The notes below the pieces were generated by a model. It did no database searches. It was given only the letters and a program-made list of their open reading frames with translations, and was not told where the DNA came from. A DNA stretch of 5,195 nucleotides, taken from an uncultured Gammaproteobacteria bacterium. GTDB taxonomy: Bacteria; Pseudomonadota; Gammaproteobacteria; Coxiellales; Coxiellaceae. Of this stretch, positions 1 to 5,195 are shown one piece after another. The stretch spans positions 1 to 5,195 of the forward strand of contig CAIQCE010000241.1 of the NCBI GenBank assembly GCA_903870185.1. Direction: 5' to 3'. Position numbers and translations under genes: made by a program. How positions within the stretch are numbered: position 1 is the first letter of the stretch; each line of letters starts with the position of its first letter.

Positions 1-46
1 TACAATCGACATCTTTTCCTGCCTCAATAATAATTTGTCGGAGTTT
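1..46 (-). repeat. 46-bp exact direct repeat, copy A instance at window edge
   Basis: This is identical to 2623-2668 and encodes the last visible residues of copy A. The identity reaches the very first base of the window, so its true length cannot be seen. Confidence 0.9.
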
Positions 47-1573
47 GAATAGGGCTCGAGTGAGCGCCAGATCTTGTTGAGCATTTGGCTGTTGTAGATT
101 CAGGCGAATCCCTGCCCGCTCATTTTCTTGCTGCTGCAGTTCTTCAGCCAACCATCGATCAATCTGTTCACGATTAAAATATCGATAAATGGGGGCTGCA
201 ATCAATTTAACGAATAATATTATCGGGATTTGAGCTAGATAACCTGGAATTAACATGACCAGAGTAATTGCAAATGTCACCCACCATAATGGCAATCGAA
301 CACACATATATAAAGCAATAACTATACAAAAATTCAAAAATTTCGAAAAAGCATTCACCCCGAGCTTTAGACTCTTAGGCAATAGCCAATTAGACAAGCC
401 AAGTAATAGACGAATGGGAAGCACCAATATCCCCTTAATAATCGCCATAGGCAGATCATTCAATAACATCTTTATAAAATCAGAGGCTATCCAGCTGATT
501 GAAAATGCGCTATTAAATCCATAAGACCATAAAGCTTTTTTAAATATCTTCAATCCACCTAAAAAGTATCGATAATAGCTTTGAAGGTAATGATGAACGT
601 CTCGACCTAAAAGAAAATAAAAAATACGGCTTATCCATGAAGCATGATTAGCATTTTCCATTTGCAATAAATTATCAGGCCTTAGACTCAAATCCCAAAA
701 CAAAATCCAAGGATTCTTTGAATCAACATCATTAACAAGTAATAATCTAGCCTCTTCTCTTGGTTGAACCTGCTGATTTTGTGAAAGTTGATAAGATACC
801 CCTAAATATTTTAATAACTCATGCTTATTTTCCGAAGTTACTAACTTCGAAAATTCCCCCACATTCTTCTCTAAGATAGCTAATAAAGCTTCTAATTCCT
901 TATCATTAAATGCATCCCTTTCATCATTAGAATCCTCTTCTTCTATTTTCTTTGCATGAAGATGCTTCAGCAACTCAATTTTAAATAAAAGCCTCAAGGG
1001 ATTATCATAATTGAAAAATTGATTATTTAATTTGAGACCAAAAAAAGGTTTATTCGTGTATTGACCCCCCATCATATTTTTAGGAGATTGAAATAGTGGC
1101 ACTAACTCTGAATCAGCCCTACTATCTTCAGCAGTAGGAAAATTAGCTTTGAAAACTCGCATCAAAGCCTGCACACTCTCTTTCTCAACTAAAGTATGAC
1201 AATAGGTTAGTACTCCCCGCTTATAAACCCCGTCCACCATTCTATCTACTTCAACTCCACCCACCACTTCACGCCCAGCCTTTCTTTGAAAGTCAGGGTT
1301 AATCTCATTTTTCAAATCCTGGATATTTTCATCGTCATATATGACTTGCTGTTCAGTCCGAGCCGTTTTTTCCTCTATTGTTAAAAGCTGTTCCAATGAT
1401 TGAGCAATGGCTGAAATTAAAATCACCCGTAGTTGTTCACACTTTTCAGGGAGATCAGCTCTCACGAAAGAAGGCTTTTGTATAGTTAGAGGAACAGGTG
1501 CCTGAGCTAAAGGAGACTGGGCTCTTTCTGAAGTGCCATCGATTAGGGGGATTTGATCAGGATGGGCTGGCAT
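1..1573 (-). CDS. Putative membrane-targeted effector-like protein, copy A (3' end beyond window)
   Basis: This reading frame is open for 524 codons from ATG at 1573-1571 to the window edge, with no stop. Its product is not a recognised family. It aligns along its length with copy B. Shared blocks include FVRADLPE near residue 38, AQSLEQLLT, NIQD, QFFNYD, IFYFLLGRD, AIIKGIL-LPIRLL, PIYRY and a final KLRQIIIEAGKDVDC. The middle, roughly residues 350-460, is hydrophobic with several possible membrane helices, followed by a short Gln/Glu-rich stretch. Copy A is 66 residues shorter than B up to the window edge. It lacks the DKVEV-containing insert of B and most of B's coiled coil. The start is fixed by conservation with B; a weak GAG Shine-Dalgarno lies 7 nt upstream (1581-1583). 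It lies 183 bp behind copy B's stop and has its own promoter-like region. Family membership with B is certain from sequence; an effector role is inferred from upstream DNA and from B. Confidence 0.85.
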   Translation of the reverse strand, partial: MPAHPDQIPLIDGTSERAQSPLAQAPVPLTIQKPSFVRADLPEKCEQLRVILISAIAQSLEQLLTIEEKTARTEQQVIYDDENIQDLKNEINPDFQRKAGREVVGGVEVDRMVDGVYKRGVLTYCHTLVEKESVQALMRVFKANFPTAEDSRADSELVPLFQSPKNMMGGQYTNKPFFGLKLNNQFFNYDNPLRLLFKIELLKHLHAKKIEEEDSNDERDAFNDKELEALLAILEKNVGEFSKLVTSENKHELLKYLGVSYQLSQNQQVQPREEARLLLVNDVDSKNPWILFWDLSLRPDNLLQMENANHASWISRIFYFLLGRDVHHYLQSYYRYFLGGLKIFKKALWSYGFNSAFSISWIASDFIKMLLNDLPMAIIKGILVLPIRLLLGLSNWLLPKSLKLGVNAFSKFLNFCIVIALYMCVRLPLWWVTFAITLVMLIPGYLAQIPIILFVKLIAAPIYRYFNREQIDRWLAEELQQQENERAGIRLNLQQPNAQQDLALTRALFKLRQIIIEAGKDVDC

Positions 1574-1593
1574 TTTAAGTCTCGGATTGAATG
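1552..1593 (-). repeat. 42-bp exact direct repeat, copy A instance (start region)
   Basis: This is identical to 4372-4413, at an offset of 2820 bp. Beyond the degenerate box at 1631-1646, toward copy B's stop, the upstream DNA has no counterpart before copy B. The remainder, 1647-1756, is intergenic and shows no gene, RNA or convincing terminator. Confidence 0.9.
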
Positions 1594-1610
1594 GATTAAT
1601 AGTTGTGAAG

Positions 1611-1619
1611 AGTATGTTA
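1611..1619 (-). promoter_or_regulatory. Possible -10 element of copy A
   Basis: The minus strand reads TAACATACT at the position matching copy B's -10, also 11 bp from the box. The best hexamers, TAACAT and CATACT, are poorer than the TATTAT/TATATT of copy B, so this promoter is predicted to be weaker. Confidence 0.3.
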
Positions 1620-1630
1620 ACCGATAAAGC

Positions 1631-1646
1631 TTAAAACATCCTTAAA
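1631..1646 (-). promoter_or_regulatory. Degenerate PmrA-type box upstream of copy A
   Basis: On the minus strand this reads TTTAAGGATGTTTTAA. Both TTTAA half-sites and their 11-bp period are kept, but the central TT of the PmrA consensus is AT. It is the counterpart of the box before copy B and sits 57 bp before the ATG, in front of the same GCTT-ATCGGTTA context. The single mismatch may weaken PmrA control of copy A. Confidence 0.45.
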
Positions 1647-1756
1647 TACCCTTGAAATTACTCTTTTGCCCTCTGCATGACAAAATTGAAAAGTCTTATT
1701 TTTAAGGGCACCAACAAGAGGCGCCGCTATGCTACGTATAATCCTTAATGGGCACA

Positions 1757-4393
1757 CTAATGATTTCGCAGCAGATTGCTACTAGAAGAAGTAGCAGCGA
1801 CTGCAAGGTTTTGCGCTACTGGTTCGGCTGGAGGAGGTGCAAACATCGATGTGACTGATGAAGAAGAGCGACGCCGAGAAGACTCTTCTTCACCCGGAAG
1901 CACTGCTGCTAATGGATTAATAATTACATCGCTTGGGCTGAGAGATCCAGGAATAACTGTTGACTGTGCCGTTTCTGCTGCCACCTGGCGCGCTCTTAAA
2001 ATCTTTTTAATAGCATTATATTTTTCATGAAGAGATTTATCTAATTTAGCCTCACTAGAAGGCATCGATAAAATATATTTCAAGCTTGGCATTGCAGTCA
2101 CTAAACATTCAAAATGATCCAAAATTTCTTTTGTTAAGACAATATTTGAACCGAAAGAGATCACTTCTAATTGCAGGGGATGCTTATTACGAATCAAAGC
2201 ATCTAAAAATAAACCCATATACTCTCCAGCAACTTTACGCCTTCCAGAAACTTCATCATCAAAGGTGAAAATAGGAGAGAATAGCTTAAGCTCTTTTAAT
2301 GGAAAATCACGAGCATACAACCCTTCTAGAATTTTCTCATTAACACTCCTATCTAATTTACCAGCATAGCCCGCGGTCCACTCGATAGTTAATTTCTGCG
2401 TGGATTTAGATCGAATAACTCTCTCTAAATCCAAATAAGCTTCTTCACTCAATTTCATATCTAAAATAAAGTGATTATTTTCACCATCAACCCCAGGTTT
2501 TTTAAAATTAAGTACAAAAGATTCTTTCTGTTTAATTTTATTCAATAAATTGGGAAATCTTTCATTAACTTTCACAAGAGGGGCCGATAAATCAGCGCCT
2601 GTAATTTTCTTGCCCTCAATCGTACAATCGACATCTTTTCCTGCCTCAATAATAATTTGTCGGAGTTTAAATACAGCGCGAGCAAGCACTGAATTGGGTG
2701 CTAAATCTTCCTCCGGATTTTGCACTGAATCTTGCAGATACTCCGAAAACTCTCTTTCTAACTCCTGTAAACGTTCTTCAGCTAGCCGAACCATCTGCCT
2801 CGTTTGTTCTAACAATTGAGGAAGTCGTTCTATTCTCCGCTGCCGATCCACTACTCGCAGCACATCCGCTTGCTCTTGCTGCTCTCGCCGCTGCTGTTCT
2901 TGCTGCTCCTGTTCTTGAATCCGCCATTGTTCTAGTTGTGCACGATTAAGATATCGATAAATAGGGGCCAATAATTTCACTAAAAAGACTATCGGAAGTT
3001 GGATTAAAAAAGCTGGAATACGCATCGCCTCACTAATCACTACTGTTACCCACCGTAATGGAATACGAAAAACTAGATATAAAGAAAAAACCATCAAAAA
3101 ATCTAAATTGCGTAATAGTGCATCAACCCAAGGGTGTACACTGTCAGGTAAAACCTGGTTAAAAAAACTACGCAGCAAACGAATGGGAAGCCCTAATATC
3201 CCTTTAATAATTGCCACGAGCACATCACTCAATAGCAAAATAATGAAATTACCCATTATACGGTTAATCACAATTGAATTCATAACCCCATAATTCCATA
3301 GAGCTTTTCTAAAATTCTTCCCATGATTTAAAAAAAATAGACCACAGTCTTGCAAAAATTGATGAGCATCTCGACCTAGTAGAAAATAGAAAATTTGGCT
3401 TAACCATGAAGAAGAATTGCCCACTTCCATTTGCAATAGATCATCTGCACTTTTATTCCACCAGCAATCCCAGTACATAATCCAACTAAATTTTGAATCT
3501 ACAAAGCCATACGGGTGTTCTTGAAGATTAAGATAACTTGCTCTTATACTAGCCTGTGGGTTTTGCTTTAGCTGCACTGGCCTTCCTAAATAACTTAATA
3601 ATCGATCCCTATCATTTAAGGCAACCAACCGAGCAAAATCCTTTACATTTTTTTCTAATTTATCCAAGAAAGCTTCCAAAGCCTCATCATCAAGTGCATC
3701 CGTTTCAACATTAGAGCCCGCCTTTTCTTCTTTTTTTCGATGAGCATTCTTCAGTAATTCAATTTTAAATATAAGCTTTAAGGGTAGGTCATAATTGAAG
3801 AATTGATCATTTAAACTCAGACCAAAAGAAAGTTTATCCCTATAATAATCCCCACTCCCCATCGCTGATTTAGGAGATAAAAATAATTTCGCCAACTCTG
3901 ACTCTAGATCAACTTCAACCTTATCACCTTCATTCCCCAACTTTGAAACTGACTCAACTTCAACCTTATCAGGCTTGATAGTAGGATAATTATCCTCAAA
4001 AACCTGTTTTAAAGCGGGCACATCCGCATCGTTTACTAAATAACAACAATACTCCTGCACTTTTTGTTTATAAGGGCCATTCGTTACCAACCCCCTAACC
4101 TTTCTACTATAAGCAGGGTCAATATCATTTTTGAAATCCTGAATATTGCCTTTATTGTATTTTCGCTGAACCCTGGTTTGGCGCTTTTTTTCTTCTTTAG
4201 TTAAAAGCTGTTCCAACGATTGAGCCATAACTGAAGTTAAAGAAATCCGTAGTTTTTCGCATCTTTCAGGGAGATCTGCTCTTACGAAAGCTGGCTTTTG
4301 AACAGGGGCGGCATCAGATACCTGAGCTGAAAGAGCCGGGCTTTTCCAGAAGCGCCATCTGCTAGGGGGTGTTTGATCAGGATGGGCTGGCAT
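1757..4393 (-). CDS. Putative PmrA-regulated membrane/coiled-coil/LRR-like effector candidate, copy B (878 aa, complete)
   Basis: I do not recognise this protein. Visible architecture: residues 1-35 are Pro/basic-rich with no signal peptide; 36-65 is a block conserved in copy A (FVRADLPERCEKLR). Residues 140-165 are a charged insert with DKVEVE and DKVEVD; 220-260 are charged and helical. Residues 370-405 and 428-477 are strongly hydrophobic, probably three or four membrane helices. Residues 488-555 are a Gln/Glu/Arg-rich coiled coil. Residues 625-775 show spaced LxL-type strands (QKLTIEW 666, LKELKLF 699, LQLEVIS 740, LKYILSM 771), suggesting degenerate leucine-rich repeats. The tail, 834-878, is Ser-rich with a GEEESS acidic patch and leucines at -4 and -5, as in many Dot/Icm signals. 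The ATG at 4393 is the only usable start: no ATG, GTG or TTG lies between it and the in-frame upstream TGA. The stop is TAG at 1759-1757. An effector role is inferred; another membrane-associated function remains possible. Confidence 0.88.
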   Translation of the reverse strand: MPAHPDQTPPSRWRFWKSPALSAQVSDAAPVQKPAFVRADLPERCEKLRISLTSVMAQSLEQLLTKEEKKRQTRVQRKYNKGNIQDFKNDIDPAYSRKVRGLVTNGPYKQKVQEYCCYLVNDADVPALKQVFEDNYPTIKPDKVEVESVSKLGNEGDKVEVDLESELAKLFLSPKSAMGSGDYYRDKLSFGLSLNDQFFNYDLPLKLIFKIELLKNAHRKKEEKAGSNVETDALDDEALEAFLDKLEKNVKDFARLVALNDRDRLLSYLGRPVQLKQNPQASIRASYLNLQEHPYGFVDSKFSWIMYWDCWWNKSADDLLQMEVGNSSSWLSQIFYFLLGRDAHQFLQDCGLFFLNHGKNFRKALWNYGVMNSIVINRIMGNFIILLLSDVLVAIIKGILGLPIRLLRSFFNQVLPDSVHPWVDALLRNLDFLMVFSLYLVFRIPLRWVTVVISEAMRIPAFLIQLPIVFLVKLLAPIYRYLNRAQLEQWRIQEQEQQEQQRREQQEQADVLRVVDRQRRIERLPQLLEQTRQMVRLAEERLQELEREFSEYLQDSVQNPEEDLAPNSVLARAVFKLRQIIIEAGKDVDCTIEGKKITGADLSAPLVKVNERFPNLLNKIKQKESFVLNFKKPGVDGENNHFILDMKLSEEAYLDLERVIRSKSTQKLTIEWTAGYAGKLDRSVNEKILEGLYARDFPLKELKLFSPIFTFDDEVSGRRKVAGEYMGLFLDALIRNKHPLQLEVISFGSNIVLTKEILDHFECLVTAMPSLKYILSMPSSEAKLDKSLHEKYNAIKKILRARQVAAETAQSTVIPGSLSPSDVIINPLAAVLPGEEESSRRRSSSSVTSMFAPPPAEPVAQNLAVAATSSSSNLLRNH
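2623..2668 (-). repeat. 46-bp exact direct repeat, copy B instance (KLRQIIIEAGKDVDC region)
   Basis: This is identical to window positions 1-46, at an offset of 2622 bp. It encodes the conserved segment immediately after the coiled coil, at residues 576-590 of copy B. The offset is 198 bp less than at the gene starts, which equals the 66-residue length difference between the copies. Confidence 0.9.
3909..3971 (-). repeat. 18-bp direct repeat pair, 45-bp period, inside copy B
   Basis: The + strand sequence TCAACTTCAACCTTATCA occurs at 3909-3926 and 3954-3971. It encodes DKVEVE and DKVEVD in an insert around residues 142-162 that copy A lacks. The 45-bp period keeps the frame, consistent with slippage or local duplication in copy B alone. 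Confidence 0.85.
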
Positions 4394-4413
4394 TTTAAGT
4401 CTCGGATTGAATG
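4372..4413 (-). repeat. 42-bp exact direct repeat, copy B instance (start region)
   Basis: This stretch is identical to 1552-1593. It covers the first 22 bases of the coding sequence (MPAHPDQ) and 20 bases of leader, including the GAG ribosome-binding sequence. It marks the 5' part of the A/B duplication. Similarity continues, less exactly, through the PmrA-like box to about 4460 and then stops. Confidence 0.9.
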
Positions 4414-4424
4414 AATTAATGAAG

Positions 4425-4433
4425 AATATAATA
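4425..4433 (-). promoter_or_regulatory. Probable -10 element of copy B
   Basis: The minus strand reads TATTATATT, holding two overlapping candidate hexamers, TATTAT (4433-4428) and TATATT (4430-4425), 11 or 14 bp downstream of the PmrA-like box. No good TTGACA -35 is visible, as expected for an activator-dependent promoter. The transcript would start near 4420-4415 and have a leader of roughly 25 nt. Confidence 0.4.
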
Positions 4434-4444
4434 ACCGATCAAGC

Positions 4445-4460
4445 TTAAAATAACCTTAAA
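4445..4460 (-). promoter_or_regulatory. PmrA-type response-regulator box upstream of copy B
   Basis: On the minus strand this reads TTTAAGGTTATTTTAA. It is a direct repeat of TTTAA half-sites 11 bp apart, one helical turn, with the central TT in place. It fits the known Legionella/Coxiella PmrA element, (C/T)TTAA-N2-TT-N2-(C/T)TTAA, at every fixed position. It lies 51 bp before the ATG and 11-14 bp before a -10-like sequence, where an activator overlapping the -35 would sit. The motif is AT-rich, so a chance match is possible, but its partial conservation before copy A supports function. Confidence 0.6.
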
Positions 4461-4465
4461 GCAGT

Positions 4466-4495
4466 TAAGGGGTCAGGCCCTGCAACGACCCCTTA
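4466..4495. repeat. Palindromic hairpin between msrBA and copy B (REP-like element or terminator)
   Basis: A perfect 9-bp inverted repeat, TAAGGGGTC (4466-4474) and GACCCCTTA (4487-4495), encloses a 12-nt loop. It begins 8 bp beyond the msrBA stop and ends 6 bp before the PmrA-like box. It would fold in RNA from either strand. The minus strand shows no run of T after the stem, so it is not a canonical intrinsic terminator, though it may still end or stabilise the msrBA transcript. GGGGTC-headed intergenic palindromes of this size also occur as dispersed REP-type repeats; only one copy is in this window. Confidence 0.6.
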
Positions 4496-4502
4496 TCACT
4501 TA

Positions 4503-5195
4503 TTAAAAACGGCTGATATGGGCGTGGCAATAAGGCTCATGCCCTGTCTTTTGATAATAATCCTGGTGATAGTCCTCGGCCGGCCAAAACGGGTTGACTG
4601 GGAGAACTTGGGTGGCGACTGAGTGACCTTCCAGACGCAGGCGGTCAATAAGGCCGTGGGCAATATTTTTTTGTGTTTCATCATAATAAAAAATACGGCT
4701 TAAATACTGCTCACCTAAATCAGGGCCTTGGCCATTGCTTTGTGTGAAATCGTGAATTTCGAAAAAATATTGGCACACTTTTTCGTAAGTGATTTGTGTT
4801 GGATCATAAAGCACCCGGATCACCTCATAATGCCCCGTTTGATGTCGACATATATCTTCATAACTTGGGTTAATTTGATGACCTCCACTGTAGCCCACCT
4901 CCGTTTTTAAAACCCCAGGTAATTTTTTAAAATAATATTCCACACCCCAAAAACAACCCGCTGCAAAAATGGCTTCTTCGGTATCTTGAACTAATTCATT
5001 AGCAACAAAATCCAGACTTAATCCATTCACACAATGACGTGTATTTTTAGCGGTAAAATTCTCATTTTCAAAAACATGACCTAAATGAGCGGAACATCGG
5101 TTACAAAGAATTTCAACACGACGCCCATCTGCATCAACTTCTCGTTTAACAGCTCCTGCAATTTCTTCATCAAAACTAGGCCAACCACATCCTGA
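4503..5195 (-). CDS. msrBA: Bifunctional peptide methionine sulfoxide reductase MsrB-MsrA (N-terminus beyond window)
   Basis: The enzyme reduces methionine sulfoxide in free and protein-bound form, MsrB acting on the R- and MsrA on the S-isomer; it normally uses thioredoxin. The visible 230 residues begin inside MsrB with SGCGWPSFDEE. The zinc-type pair CNRC-SAHLGHVF (residues 31-42) follows, then the catalytic cysteine in NTRHCVNGLSLDF (Cys55). After a linker of about 15 residues MsrA begins, with the catalytic motif AAGCFWG (Cys81), GYSGG, TGHYEVIRVLYDP, and a C-terminal Cys in EPYCHAH that could resolve the disulfide. The frame is continuous, so this is a true B-A fusion rather than two genes; a GTG at 5030 in the MsrB catalytic motif is not the start. 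About 50 N-terminal residues, including the first zinc CxxC, should lie to the right. The stop is TAA at 4505-4503. No signal peptide can be judged. Family assignment is secure. Confidence 0.96.
   Translation of the reverse strand, partial: SGCGWPSFDEEIAGAVKREVDADGRRVEILCNRCSAHLGHVFENENFTAKNTRHCVNGLSLDFVANELVQDTEEAIFAAGCFWGVEYYFKKLPGVLKTEVGYSGGHQINPSYEDICRHQTGHYEVIRVLYDPTQITYEKVCQYFFEIHDFTQSNGQGPDLGEQYLSRIFYYDETQKNIAHGLIDRLRLEGHSVATQVLPVNPFWPAEDYHQDYYQKTGHEPYCHAHISRF

Noticed and set aside
255..524. Plus-strand open frame inside copy A
   Set aside because: It lies wholly within the minus-strand gene. A similar antisense frame at 3108-3293 arises only because the two copies are homologous there; it has no ribosome-binding site or family features.
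1..1573. Copy A as a pseudogene
   Set aside because: All 524 codons are open, the start region and conserved blocks are intact, and length differences keep the frame. Its 3' end is only cut by the window, so decay cannot be claimed.
1702..1748. TTAAGG/CCTTAA inverted repeat as a terminator of copy B
   Set aside because: The 6-bp stem has a loop of over 30 nt and no T-run, so it is not convincing; no clear terminator is visible after copy B.
2868..2925. CTG/CTT-rich tract as a CRISPR or tandem array
   Set aside because: There are no fixed-length repeats and spacers; it is imperfect codon-level repetition encoding Gln, Glu and Arg.
1776..2949. Several short plus-strand open frames inside copy B
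   Set aside because: They overlap a long minus-strand gene with clear conservation and domain structure; their products are low-complexity shadows of the Ser-rich tail and Gln-rich coiled coil.
4496..4684. Short minus-strand frame overlapping the end of msrBA
   Set aside because: It is an alternative frame of the MsrA coding region, whose motifs are clear in the main frame.
5028..5030. GTG as the start of a separate MsrA gene
   Set aside because: Upstream codons in the same frame encode the MsrB zinc and catalytic motifs without interruption; this GTG is the Val after the MsrB catalytic Cys.

Overview
The window is AT-rich and carries three genes, all on the minus strand. Read in transcription order (right to left) they are: the 3' part of a fused methionine sulfoxide reductase gene (MsrB then MsrA, 5195-4503); a complete 878-residue membrane protein gene that I do not recognise (4393-1757, 'copy B'); and a tandem paralogue of it that runs off the left edge ('copy A', 1573-1, 524 codons, open throughout). 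Gene-free gaps are short: 183 bp between A and B, and 109 bp between B and the reductase.

Copies A and B share start codon context, upstream DNA and overall architecture. This is a basic/Pro-rich N-terminus, a conserved N-terminal block, a charged variable region, a hydrophobic multi-helix segment and a Gln/Glu-rich coiled coil. Copy B then shows a C-terminal domain with leucine-rich-like periodicity and a Ser-rich tail. In front of each gene, on the coding strand, are two TTTAA half-sites 11 bp apart. The site before copy B (4445-4460) fits the published PmrA element of Legionella and Coxiella exactly, (C/T)TTAA-N2-TT-N2-(C/T)TTAA. The site before copy A (1631-1646) has one mismatch. That element often precedes Dot/Icm type IV secretion effector genes. 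Together with the tail of copy B, it suggests a duplicated, PmrA-controlled, membrane-targeted effector family in a Legionellales-like gammaproteobacterium. The taxonomic and effector calls are inference: no secretion gene, PmrA gene or RNA gene is in view.

The reductase is a housekeeping oxidative-damage repair enzyme with no evident functional link to the pair. A 9-bp-stem palindrome lies between it and copy B and may end its transcript or be a REP-like repeat. The left edge of the window falls inside a stretch identical to part of copy B, so if this is a contig end, the break may have been caused by the duplication.
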